DNA of 64,000 nt from an uncultured Prevotella sp. GTDB taxonomy: Bacteria; Bacteroidota; Bacteroidia; Bacteroidales; Bacteroidaceae. The notes under the pieces were generated by a model. The model was not told the DNA's origin and ran no database searches. It saw only the letters and a list, made by a program, of their open reading frames with translations. Each line of letters begins with the position of its first letter. The stretch's first letter is position 1. Location: contig URUK01000009.1 in the NCBI GenBank assembly GCA_900551055.1, positions 1-64,000 of the forward strand. The letters are read 5' to 3'. This document shows positions 25,179 to 34,217 of this stretch, one piece after another. Made by a program: the position numbers and the translations under genes.

Positions 25179-27134
25179 ATGAATACGTTAAAATCAAAAA
25201 TAAGGAACTTCGGTATTGCATCCTTGGGAATGTTGATGCTTTGCTCATGCTCCGACATCCTTGACGAGCAGCCCCGTACAATATATGAACCTGGCTTCTT
25301 CCAAGAAGAGGAAGGAATCATGGGCGGACTTACTGCGCTTTACGCCCACTTGCGTGACACTTACGGGAACGGCTATTACCTGAATGCTTACGAAACCGGC
25401 ACCGACGAATACACCTGGGGACATGACGCAGACTCTAACTACAAGAATGCCGACCTTTCAGGCGTAGGTTCTCTCAATGCGGAGACAAGCCGTTCAGACG
25501 CTCTTTGGAACAATGCGTTCACGTATATCAATACTGCCAGCGGAATTATCGAGAACGGAACAGCTGCCGGCATTGACGAGGCTCTTATCAGCGAGGCACG
25601 TTTCTTCCGCGCATTCGACTACTTCCGCCTTGTACAGACATTCGGCGGCGTGCCTCTTGACCTTGGCGCAGGCGAGCTGAAGTTCAACACTTCACCTTCA
25701 CGCACATCGGTGCGCAACACCGTCCCGGAAGTTTACACAAAAGCCATCTTCCCTGACTTGCTCACCGCAATAGAGAACTTGCCCGAAACCGGACGCCTCA
25801 CCGGCGGCGTAACCAAGACGGCAGCGCGCATAGCCTTGGGCTGGGCTTACCTTACCTACGGCTGGTGGCTCGAGAACCCGAACAACATCCCGACCTATCC
25901 CGAATGCGACCGCGTTGACCCGGACGGACATGATGCACAGTGGTATTTCCAGGCTGCTTACGACATTGCAGTCGAAGGAATACAAAATCCCGGAACGTTC
26001 AGCCTGCAACCTACATTCTATGATGTCAACGTCGGCTCCAACGACCGCAACAGCGAGATTGTACTCTATGCAGACCACACCCAGGAGAGTGAAGAATACA
26101 CAGGCGGCTCGTTAAGCTGGGCCAACGGTTCTACCGGCGAGAACTTCGCGGCATGGATGGTGACGTGGGACTATACGCTTATGACGGCAAAGAGGCCGGA
26201 CAACGGAGAGTCGTACAACCCCGTGCAGCGTATAGCAATCCAAGACGGTGGCCGTCCTTGGAAATGTATGGCTCCGCCGCACGAAGTGTTTACAAACACG
26301 TTTGCCGACAAGACCTACGACTCACGCTTTGACGGCACATTCACAACCGTGTACCGCGCCAACTGGGATCTTGCACACGCTGACAACTCACCGGCGACAC
26401 TGGTAAACGCGAATGACATGCAAATCAATCCCGGCGACCCGACATTGACTTTCATCACGGATTATGACGCTCCGGCCGGCTCCGAATACACTACAGAGAA
26501 CACTGTTGGCGGCTTTGAAGCTCCCGGACGCTCTGACTATGTGGTTCCATTGTCAGCCATCAGCCGCCGCAAGTATCCGGCGCTCTGGAAAATCGCGATG
26601 TACCGTACCGACAACGGCAACGGTCTGGGTTCTCCTAACGGCAGCATTACACGCCCGTATCCGGTAATGAAGTTCTCCGAGCTTTACTTTATCGGAGCCG
26701 AAGCGGCTGTCAAGGGAGCTACACCACAGTCGGGATATTCAGCACGCGAGCTTATCAACGTTATCCGCGGACGTGCAGGAAAGTGGAGTTTCAACAGGGT
26801 TACAAACTCTGAATACGTCGCCGACTTCAGCCAGCAGATGAAGGACGCTACGCCGCAGACCATAACGATTGACTTCCTCGTCGACGAGCTTAGCCGCGAA
26901 TACTTCGGCGAAGGCCGCCGCTGGTACGACCTCGTGCGCACACAAACGTGGAGGGAACGCGCCGAAACGTTCCACATCGCAGGTCCTTCAACCGAAGACT
27001 ACACACCGGAGGAATTCCACCGCGACATCCCCGACGGCTACTATCTACGCCCCATACCGCAGGCACAGCTCGACGGCATGGAGATGACCGACGACGAGAG
27101 GAACCAGTATCAGAACCCGGCGTACAGGTGGTAA
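25179..27134 (+). CDS. SusD/RagB family nutrient-binding lipoprotein
   Basis: Surface glycan-binding partner of the SusC channel. The 651-residue protein has a lipoprotein signal (MNTLKSKIRNFGIASLGMLM, then LCSC with Cys24 lipidated), an N-terminal SusD-like domain rich in helices and TPR-like pairs, and the C-terminal RagB/SusD domain with ELINVIRGRAG and the near-terminal LVDELSREYFGEGRRWYDLVR motif that is characteristic of the family. It is longer than SusD itself (about 550). Located 12 bp after susC and 153 bp before a GH2 gene. Confidence 0.95.
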   Translation: MNTLKSKIRNFGIASLGMLMLCSCSDILDEQPRTIYEPGFFQEEEGIMGGLTALYAHLRDTYGNGYYLNAYETGTDEYTWGHDADSNYKNADLSGVGSLNAETSRSDALWNNAFTYINTASGIIENGTAAGIDEALISEARFFRAFDYFRLVQTFGGVPLDLGAGELKFNTSPSRTSVRNTVPEVYTKAIFPDLLTAIENLPETGRLTGGVTKTAARIALGWAYLTYGWWLENPNNIPTYPECDRVDPDGHDAQWYFQAAYDIAVEGIQNPGTFSLQPTFYDVNVGSNDRNSEIVLYADHTQESEEYTGGSLSWANGSTGENFAAWMVTWDYTLMTAKRPDNGESYNPVQRIAIQDGGRPWKCMAPPHEVFTNTFADKTYDSRFDGTFTTVYRANWDLAHADNSPATLVNANDMQINPGDPTLTFITDYDAPAGSEYTTENTVGGFEAPGRSDYVVPLSAISRRKYPALWKIAMYRTDNGNGLGSPNGSITRPYPVMKFSELYFIGAEAAVKGATPQSGYSARELINVIRGRAGKWSFNRVTNSEYVADFSQQMKDATPQTITIDFLVDELSREYFGEGRRWYDLVRTQTWRERAETFHIAGPSTEDYTPEEFHRDIPDGYYLRPIPQAQLDGMEMTDDERNQYQNPAYRW

Positions 27135-27287
27135 TGAAAGTTTGAATGTCTTGGTATCAATTGATATGATTTGAGTTTGTTGTGGGAGTGGAACGTTTTG
27201 GTAATCTTGAAAGTTACATGAAATGTCCACTCCCATTATTGTCACAATCTTTTCACCGTGCCCATACGGGCATGTAATACGTAATTT

Positions 27288-29645
27288 ATGAGAAAACCGA
27301 TTATTGTCTTATTCGTATTTCTGACAAGCCTACTCACATGCCATGCCGGCAATGTTGAGCGGAAACAGAACTTCGACTTCGATTGGAAATTCATCCTTGA
27401 CGACAACCGCGGCTACTCATCAGCATCGGTGGACGACTCAGGATGGCAAGACGTGCAGCTGCCGCATGACTGGAGCACCGCCCTGGCTTGGGACAAAAGC
27501 GTAAGCGGTTCGGCGGCACACCTGCCGGGCGGCATCGGATGGTACAGAAAAACATTCAACATCCCGTCAGCTTATAAAGGCAAAAAGGTGTCAATCCTCT
27601 TCGACGGCATCTACCATCAGAGCGACGTCTACATCAACGGCCGCCATCTCGGCTTCAGGCCGTATGGCTTTTGCAGCATAGAATACGACCTTACGCCCTA
27701 CCTTAACTATGGAGGCGCAAACGTCATTGCCGTGCGCGTTGATAGGAAAGAGAAGCAGGAGGTATGCCGATGGTACACAGGCTCTGGCATATACCGCCAC
27801 GCATGGCTGCAAGTGCGCAACCCCATACACATTCCTACATACGGAACATACGTCACCACGCCGCGCGTCACGGCATCACAGGCCGATGTCGACATAGTGA
27901 CAACGCTTGTAAACAAAAGCGGCAAGCCGCAGGAAGTAACCGTGACACAGCGCATAACCGACGCTGAAGGCAAAACCGCAGCCAAGGCGAAAGCCCTGAA
28001 AAAGCACCTGCAGGCAGGCGACTCCGTAGACGTAAAGCAGTCGCTTGTGCTTGAAAGCCCCACGCTATGGTCGCAGGACAACCCCTACCTGTACGTCATG
28101 GAGACAACGGTCAAGGCCGGAGGAAAGACAGTCGACACATACCGCACCACCTTCGGTGTGCGCACAATCAAGTTCGACCCTGAACACGGGTTCTTCCTCA
28201 ACGGCAAGCACGTCAAGCTGAAAGGCATGTGCCTGCATCAGGACATGGGCGTACTGGGCACCGCCGTGCCCGACCGCGGCTACGAGTACCGCCTCGAAAT
28301 ACTGAAAGCGTATGGCTGCAACGCCATACGCTGCGCCCACAACCAGCCCTCGCCCGAACTGCTTGACCTTTGCGACCGCATGGGACTGCTTGTAATCGAC
28401 GAGGCGTTTGACAAGTGGAAGTCCGGATATTACGCCAAGTACTTTGACGAGTGGTGGCAGCGCGACATGGCGGACATGGTCCTGCGCGACCGCAACCATC
28501 CGTCGATAATCCTCTGGAGCATTGGCAACGAGGTGCAGGAGGCATGGGACGAAGGCACCGAGGGCATAGAACGCGCAAAGATGCTCAACGACTTCGTACA
28601 CCGTCTCGAACCGACACGCCCCACAACGCTGGCCGCACAGAACAACCACAACGGCAAATTCTCGGCCATTGTCGACGTGACAGGCTACAACTACCTCGAA
28701 GCACGACTGCTGGCCGACCGCGCCAACAACCCCACCCACTGCTACTTCATATCCGAAGAACTGCCCTATTTCCAAGGGGCGGAGGGCAACATACGCGCTT
28801 ACCTGACCGACAACCCGTGGAACACGATAGCCGCACACGACTTCATTGCCGGCGGCTTCATCTGGTCGGGGGTTGACTATTGGGGCGAAGCCGGCGGCGA
28901 CAGCCACGGATGGCCCAACGGTCTGTTTGACATGGCCATGACGGAGAAGCCGCGCGCCATATTCCACCGCGCGATGTGGAACCCCGACAAGCCCGTAGTA
29001 GGCATAGCCGTTATGGACAATTCGCTCGACATCGACCACGGGCGCGACCTGTGGCAGTGGCCCATGATGGCGTCGCACTGGAGCTTCCCCCAACGTTACA
29101 GGGGGCTTATGATGGAAGTGCGCACCACCACGAACTGCGAGCGCGTAGAGCTGGTTTGCAACGACAAGCAGATGGGAGTGTACAAGACGGCCGACTATCC
29201 CAACCACACCATCAACTGGTTCGTACCGTTCAACCCCGGCACAATCGTAGCCAACGCATACAACGGCGACAGCCTTGTCGCCACAGCACGGCTCGTAACG
29301 GCTTACAAGGCCGAGAAAATAAGTGCCAAGGCTGACCGCACACGGCTAAGAGCCGACGGACAAGACCTGTCGTTCATAAAAATAGAGCTACAGGACAAAG
29401 ACGGCAACCCCGTAGAAGTTGACGACCGCAACATCAGCGTCTCGGTAGACGGCGAGGGAGTGCTGCGCGGCATCGATACAGGCGAGACGCGACGCAAGGA
29501 ACTGCTGACCGCCAACACCGTAAAGTCATACTTCGGCCGCGCACAGGCCGTAGTCCAGTCGACAAGAAAAGCGGGAACGGTGAACGTCCGCATCAAGGTT
29601 GACGGCATAGACGGCGAGCAGGTCATCCCCCTCACCACCGAATGA
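27288..29645 (+). CDS. Glycoside hydrolase family 2 protein (beta-galactosidase-like)
   Basis: Periplasmic or surface glycosidase of 785 residues. Signal peptide (about 1-20), then GH2 sugar-binding domain (30-170; NFDFDWKF, LPHDWS, GIGWYRKTF), immunoglobulin-like domain (about 185-295), and the TIM-barrel (about 300-590) with the acid/base glutamate in WSIGNE (E415) and a likely nucleophile in ISEE (about E490). The C-terminus carries a DUF4982-type domain and an Ig/Big-like domain, common in Bacteroidetes GH2 enzymes. It is the only enzyme of the SusC/SusD locus. Activity on beta-galactosides is the usual one for this architecture, but beta-glucuronidase or mannosidase cannot be excluded. 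Confidence 0.9.
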   Translation: MRKPIIVLFVFLTSLLTCHAGNVERKQNFDFDWKFILDDNRGYSSASVDDSGWQDVQLPHDWSTALAWDKSVSGSAAHLPGGIGWYRKTFNIPSAYKGKKVSILFDGIYHQSDVYINGRHLGFRPYGFCSIEYDLTPYLNYGGANVIAVRVDRKEKQEVCRWYTGSGIYRHAWLQVRNPIHIPTYGTYVTTPRVTASQADVDIVTTLVNKSGKPQEVTVTQRITDAEGKTAAKAKALKKHLQAGDSVDVKQSLVLESPTLWSQDNPYLYVMETTVKAGGKTVDTYRTTFGVRTIKFDPEHGFFLNGKHVKLKGMCLHQDMGVLGTAVPDRGYEYRLEILKAYGCNAIRCAHNQPSPELLDLCDRMGLLVIDEAFDKWKSGYYAKYFDEWWQRDMADMVLRDRNHPSIILWSIGNEVQEAWDEGTEGIERAKMLNDFVHRLEPTRPTTLAAQNNHNGKFSAIVDVTGYNYLEARLLADRANNPTHCYFISEELPYFQGAEGNIRAYLTDNPWNTIAAHDFIAGGFIWSGVDYWGEAGGDSHGWPNGLFDMAMTEKPRAIFHRAMWNPDKPVVGIAVMDNSLDIDHGRDLWQWPMMASHWSFPQRYRGLMMEVRTTTNCERVELVCNDKQMGVYKTADYPNHTINWFVPFNPGTIVANAYNGDSLVATARLVTAYKAEKISAKADRTRLRADGQDLSFIKIELQDKDGNPVEVDDRNISVSVDGEGVLRGIDTGETRRKELLTANTVKSYFGRAQAVVQSTRKAGTVNVRIKVDGIDGEQVIPLTTE

Positions 29646-30101
29646 CATCAGGGCGTTCTGGCACGCCAATGCGATACAGGCACAATGTACCCTCACGGTA
29701 CACAATGAGACCAAAGTGTTTCATCAGTGTTGTTTAATTAAGGTAGAAGGCACGCCGCTCATGCGGCGCGCCATTCTTTTTCCCACATTTTACCGTCACC
29801 TGTCACAACCGCCAATAACCTGCAGTCAATCAACAACTTAACACGTGACAGTAAAATCCACTCACTGTCACATAACGTCATACCGTCCGAACGCCGCAAA
29901 GAGGCGTATAAAATAAACTAAGCCATTTTGATACGTTCTTTCAGAACTAAGGACACGATTGCGTCTTAATGGAGCAATCTTCGAAATTATGTCCATACAA
30001 GAAGTGCATGCTTATACCGAACCCACGTTAATATACAGTGACTATTGACACAAGCGATTGGGATTCATAAAGTCATGTGAATGAAGACGGCTTGCACTTG
30101 A
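29646..30101. other. Intergenic region between convergent GH2 and yjbQ genes
   Basis: Holds the terminator at 29753-29782 and an inverted repeat near 29788-29866 (ATTTTACCGTCAC and GTGACAGTAAAAT, 12 of 13 complementary) with extra TGTCAC words. No gene or RNA recognised in the remaining ~200 bp. Confidence 0.55.
29753..29782 (+). terminator. Rho-independent terminator after the GH2 gene
   Basis: CGCCGC-TCAT-GCGGCG hairpin followed by CGCCATTCTTTTT, about 110 bp past the GH2 stop. Confidence 0.65.
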
Positions 30102-30515
30102 CTATTCCCCTATTATGGTGGCGACTATCCGACGTGCACCGCCGTAGTTGCGGTACTCGCAGAGGTAGATGCCTTGCCATGTGCCGAGGTTGAGGCGGTG
30201 ATTGGTTATTGGAATGTTGAGACTTACACCCGAGAGGGTCGACTTGGCGTGTGCCGGCATGTCGTCGTCGCCTTCGAGGGTGTGGGTATAATACGGCTGA
30301 CGTTCGGGCACAACGCGGTTGAAGATGCTCTCCATGTCGGTGCGCACATCGGGGTCGGCGTTCTCATTGATGGTGAGTCCGCAGCTGGTGTGCTTCACAA
30401 AGAGATTGAGCAGCCCTTTGCCCGGCAGGGGCGGAAGCTGACTTACTATTTCGTCGGTTACGAGGTGGAAGCCACGGCGGCGCGACTTCAGTGTTATTTC
30501 AATTTGTTCTACCAT
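30102..30515 (-). CDS. YjbQ/UPF0047 family protein
   Basis: Small cytoplasmic protein of 137 residues, full length for the family. Conserved motifs are visible: HTSCGLTINENADPDVRTD (about 42-60), the HTLEGDDDMPAHAKS segment (about 78-92) and GTWQGIYLCEYRN near the C-terminus. E. coli YjbQ has been reported to have weak thiamine-phosphate synthase activity, and the true role is unclear. It starts 10 bp from the left arm of a long inverted repeat that separates it from the pectinesterase gene. Confidence 0.9.
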   Translation of the reverse strand: MVEQIEITLKSRRRGFHLVTDEIVSQLPPLPGKGLLNLFVKHTSCGLTINENADPDVRTDMESIFNRVVPERQPYYTHTLEGDDDMPAHAKSTLSGVSLNIPITNHRLNLGTWQGIYLCEYRNYGGARRIVATIIGE

Positions 30516-30524
30516 TTTTTAGTT

Positions 30525-30712
30525 GACGAGTTGACAAGAGACGAGCAGACAAGGGACGAGAGACAAGTGGACAAGGGACAAGTTGACAAGGGACGAGCAG
30601 ACGAGGAACAAGGAATGAGTGAAATATTATCACTTTTCTAATCGTCACTCATATCTTGTCCCTTGTCCACTTGTCTCTCGTTTCTTGTCTGCTTGTTACT
30701 TGTCAATTCGTT
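30525..30712. repeat. Long inverted word repeat (GACAAGGG words)
   Basis: Left arm 30525-30582 and right arm 30655-30712 are complementary over 58 nt with about 7 mismatches. The arms are tandem words such as GACAAGTGGACAAGGGACAA. An inner stem ATGAGTGA/TCACTCAT lies in the loop region. The right arm runs into the pectinesterase stop codon and the left arm ends 10 bp from the yjbQ start. It can terminate transcription, but the same words also occur inside the ABC exporter (17350-17393). Confidence 0.85.
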
Positions 30713-31680
30713 TACTTATTAACTTTCCAGTCCTTAAATACGTTTTCAACGGTCACTTGGGCGGCTTCTTTCTTGGCGAGCTGCTTGCTCCACCCTACCC
30801 TTTCTGCTGTTTTCGCGCCGTCACCGGTGTTGTCATACTCCAAGTAACGGGCGGTCTGTTCGTTCTTAGGGTTCTTCCAGTTGTGCCATCCGGCAGGCAC
30901 TATGTGGCCACCAAGGTCGCAGTTCATGAACAGGGTGTAAGCGTATGGACGCCACGGACGGCCGAGATATACTTTGTCTACGCCGGGAGCGGCGGTCAGA
31001 CGGCAATGGTTGAACACGTAGCCGAAAGCCACGTCCTGCGGAGTTGACGCCGCCGTGACGTATGAGTCGGCCTTGCTGTGTATGGTGCAGTTCTCAAACC
31101 ACGCCGTAGACGGGCCGAAAATAAAGTCGGTTGTGCCCTCTATGTAGCAGTTGTTGAAGTAAACGCGCGTTCCGCCAACGCCGGTATAGACGGTGTCCTG
31201 ATTGCCCAAGAAGCGACAACCTATGAACGTAAGGCGGTCGCCCTCGGTGTGTAAGGCTACTGCCTGGCCCAGCTTGGCGGCGTTGTTCTCGATTGTTATG
31301 TTCTTGAACGTTATGTCGCTGCCCTCCACTTTCACTGTATATGTGCGGAATGTGCCCATGGGCTTATTGGTCTCTGGCAGGCGTATGTTGGCGTGGTCGT
31401 CGTATGTTATGATGGTCTTGTCCGCACTTTCGCCGCAAATCTCGATGTTGGTGAGCCACGACGGGATGATGACTTTCTCTTTGTAAACGCCGTTCTTCAC
31501 GTAGATTACCTTGTGGTATTCCATGAAGGCGCGGCAAACCTCGACGGCTTCACCCACGGTGCGGAACTCTCCTGTGCCGTCTCTGGCGACAAAGAGAGTG
31601 TCCGGGTTGTCGTATTTGCTGGCTGCATTGGCTGCCAACGAGCAGGCAAAAGCCAATAAAGAGATGAAAATATTTTTCAT
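30712..31680 (-). CDS. Pectinesterase (CE8)
   Basis: Removes methyl esters from homogalacturonan. The 322-residue protein has a signal peptide (about 1-19) and a right-handed beta-helix with the family's motifs: GNQDTVY (Asp acid/base), GTTDFIFG (Asp nucleophile) and LGRPWRPY (Arg). Length is typical for a single-domain CE8 enzyme. The stop codon overlaps the end of an inverted repeat. It is a lone gene, with no polygalacturonase or SusC/SusD pair immediately beside it; the SusC/SusD/GH2 locus ends 2 kb away on the other strand. Confidence 0.94.
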   Translation of the reverse strand: MKNIFISLLAFACSLAANAASKYDNPDTLFVARDGTGEFRTVGEAVEVCRAFMEYHKVIYVKNGVYKEKVIIPSWLTNIEICGESADKTIITYDDHANIRLPETNKPMGTFRTYTVKVEGSDITFKNITIENNAAKLGQAVALHTEGDRLTFIGCRFLGNQDTVYTGVGGTRVYFNNCYIEGTTDFIFGPSTAWFENCTIHSKADSYVTAASTPQDVAFGYVFNHCRLTAAPGVDKVYLGRPWRPYAYTLFMNCDLGGHIVPAGWHNWKNPKNEQTARYLEYDNTGDGAKTAERVGWSKQLAKKEAAQVTVENVFKDWKVNK

Positions 31681-31745
31681 TTTCCTGATTGATTTTAGTA
31701 TTTAACGTTAGCCTAATGAAAGCATGGCGATAGCGGATGTTTTCC

Positions 31746-31827
31746 TATATGCCGTGTCTTGCTCTGCAAAAGACGGCTTTTCATAGCCTGAAAGGCCATG
31801 TTTCAGGCTGTAAAAGGCGGTCTTCGG
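31746..31827 (+). repeat. 4x22 palindrome element, copy 6 (diverged)
   Basis: Units start at 31746 (TATATGCCGTGTCTTG), 31768 (AAAAGACGGCTTTTCA), 31790 (GAAAGGCCATGTTTCA) and 31812 (AAAAGGCGGTCTTCGG). The first unit resembles unit 1 of copy 2. It lies between the pectinesterase promoter region and the rel stop. Confidence 0.8.
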
Positions 31828-31885
31828 GCAACAGGCTGGTTTTCAGTGCTTTCCATGCAAGGAGGATTTTGTGACGGAGGGGACA

Positions 31886-34159
31886 TCAAACCACCTGCGT
31901 CACTTCCTGTAGTCCGTCAATCTTTTTAAGTTTGTCGATTATCGTGCGCACATCGTCACGGTCGTGTATGCGCAGGTCGAGCGAACCGTCAAAGATACCT
32001 TCGTCACACGATATGGTTATTTTATGAATGTTCACGTTAAGCTCTTCAGATATGACCTGTGTAACTTCGTTGAGTATCCCGATTCGGTCGGTACCCTTAA
32101 TCTCAATCATCGCGTCGAAGAACAGCTGCTTGTGCATGTCCCACTTGGCGTCGAGTATGCGGTTGCCGTAGCTCGACTTCAGCCTTGCGGCCACGGGGCA
32201 TGAACGCTTGTGTATTTCGATGCGGTTCTTTCCGTCGATGAAGCCGAGGGCATCGTCGCCGGGTATGGGGTGGCAACATTGCAGGAATACAAACTGATGG
32301 ATGTTCTCATCGGTAATGTAGATTGGCTTCTTCCGGTTAAAGCCCTCCGTAACGATGAAATAGGCGGGCTTCTTTTCGTCCTGCCCTTTCTTCTTTTTAC
32401 CGACAAAGGGCACAAACTTGCGCAGGTTGCCAGCAATGTTCTGCTTTTTCTTCTTCCCTGTTATTTCGTCGATGTCCTTGTCGCCGAGTATGATGGTCTT
32501 GTCGCCAAGAGCCTTGAAAAGCGTCTCGGGCTTCTGCACATCATGAAAGTCGCAGAGCTTGTCGATGATTGACGAGTTCGGCTCAAGCGAGTGCTTTTTA
32601 AGGAACTCGGCCAACACCTCCTCGCCTTTCTTCTGTATCTCCTTCGCATCGCGCCTAAGAATCGCCTGTATCTTGGCCTTGGCCTTGGCCGTAGAAGCGA
32701 AGTTTATCCACGAAGGCTGCACATGCTGAGAGTTAGACGTCAGTATTTCCACCTGGTCTCCGCTCTGCAGCTTGTGGCTCAGCGGTACAAGTTTGTGGTT
32801 AACTTTCGCTCCTATACAGTGGCTTCCGAGAAAAGTATGTATTTGAAAGGCAAAGTCAAGGGCGGTGCATCCGGCCGGCATTGTCTTGATTTCACCTTTC
32901 GGGGTGAACACGAATATTTCCGACGCGAAAAGATTTAGCTTGATGGCATCGAGAAAGTCCATAGCGTCTGGCTGCGGGTCGTCAAGTATTTCCTTGATGG
33001 TGCGCAGCCAGTTGTTCAGCTCGCCGTCGTCCTCGGCAATTTCCTCTCCCTCCTTGTATTTCCAATGGGCGGCAAATCCCTGCTCGGCAATCTCGTCCAT
33101 ACGGTCGGAACGGATTTGCACCTCTATCCAACGCCCCTGCTTGCTCATCAACGTTACGTGCAACGCCTGATAGCCATTAGCCTTGGGATGGTTCACCCAG
33201 TCGCGAAGGCGGTCGGGATGAGCCTTATATATCTGGCTTATCGCAACGTAGATGTTAAAGCACTCGTTGACTTCCTCTTCACGCTTTTCGGGCTTGAATA
33301 TGATGCGCACGGCAAGGATGTCGTATATTTGGTCAAAGGTGACATGCTTGTTCTGCATCTTGTTCCAAATGGAATAAGGGCTTTTCACACGCGCCTTTAT
33401 CTGGTATTCAATACCTTTCATCTTGTCCAACGCCTCGCGTATCGGCGCGGTAAAGTCGGCAAAAAGGCTCTCGCGCGACGCCTGGGTGTCGGCAAGCTGG
33501 TCTTCTATCAGTTTGTATTCTTCGGGATGTTCGAACTTGAAACTAAGGTTCTCAAGTTCCGTCTTGATTTTGTTCAGTCCGAGCCTGTTGGCCAAAGGCG
33601 CATAGATGTACAACGTTTCGCCTGCTATCTTGTATTGCTTGTTGGCCGGCTGGCTGTCAAGAGTGCGCATGTTGTGCAGACGGTCGCATATTTTTATGAG
33701 GATGACGCGGATGTCGTCGCTCATGGTAAGCAGCAGCTTCTTGAAGTTCTCGGCCTGCGCCGATGCCTGGTCGCCGAATATGCCGCCGGAAATCTTGGTA
33801 AGGCCATCGACAATCTGCGCGATTTTATGGCCGAAGATGTTTTCAATGTCTTCTACGGTGTAGTCGGTATCTTCCACAACGTCATGCAACAGTGCCGCGC
33901 TGATGCTCGTCGAGCCAAGCCCCATCTCCGAACAGGCGATTTGCGCTACTGCTATCGGGTGCATTATGTAAGGCTCTCCGGACAGGCGGCGCACTCCCTT
34001 ATGCGCCTGCTTGGCAAAATTGAACGCCTTTGTTATCAGGTCAACCTTCTTGCGGTGACGTGTAGCAAGGTAGCTATCAAGCAAATGCTGGAACGCATCG
34101 TTTACCAGTTTGTCTTCTGCTTCGGCCTTTGCCTTGTCTATGCTGTTCTGCTCTTCCAT
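31886..34159 (-). CDS. rel: Bifunctional (p)ppGpp synthetase/hydrolase (Rel/SpoT)
   Basis: Makes and degrades the stringent-response alarmone. The 757-residue protein has an N-terminal HD hydrolase domain with its metal ligands intact (H67 in MHP, HDVVED 92-97, D159 in CDRLHN), a nucleotidyltransferase synthetase domain (about 255-365), a TGS domain (about 405-465), a helical region and a C-terminal ACT domain (about 680-755). It is therefore likely active in both directions. Located last in the minus-strand set parA-parB-DUF5683-transglycosylase-rel, with a 58-bp gap after the transglycosylase gene. Confidence 0.95.
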   Translation of the reverse strand: MEEQNSIDKAKAEAEDKLVNDAFQHLLDSYLATRHRKKVDLITKAFNFAKQAHKGVRRLSGEPYIMHPIAVAQIACSEMGLGSTSISAALLHDVVEDTDYTVEDIENIFGHKIAQIVDGLTKISGGIFGDQASAQAENFKKLLLTMSDDIRVILIKICDRLHNMRTLDSQPANKQYKIAGETLYIYAPLANRLGLNKIKTELENLSFKFEHPEEYKLIEDQLADTQASRESLFADFTAPIREALDKMKGIEYQIKARVKSPYSIWNKMQNKHVTFDQIYDILAVRIIFKPEKREEEVNECFNIYVAISQIYKAHPDRLRDWVNHPKANGYQALHVTLMSKQGRWIEVQIRSDRMDEIAEQGFAAHWKYKEGEEIAEDDGELNNWLRTIKEILDDPQPDAMDFLDAIKLNLFASEIFVFTPKGEIKTMPAGCTALDFAFQIHTFLGSHCIGAKVNHKLVPLSHKLQSGDQVEILTSNSQHVQPSWINFASTAKAKAKIQAILRRDAKEIQKKGEEVLAEFLKKHSLEPNSSIIDKLCDFHDVQKPETLFKALGDKTIILGDKDIDEITGKKKKQNIAGNLRKFVPFVGKKKKGQDEKKPAYFIVTEGFNRKKPIYITDENIHQFVFLQCCHPIPGDDALGFIDGKNRIEIHKRSCPVAARLKSSYGNRILDAKWDMHKQLFFDAMIEIKGTDRIGILNEVTQVISEELNVNIHKITISCDEGIFDGSLDLRIHDRDDVRTIIDKLKKIDGLQEVTQVV

Positions 34160-34217
34160 GGCTGTGTGCTTCTTGGATATTATATAAAAAAGGTGTATCG
34201 GCTTACGGCGCAGAAGG

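Noticed and set aside
28065..29207. 380-codon open frame on the minus strand
   Set aside because: Antisense shadow of the GH2 gene.
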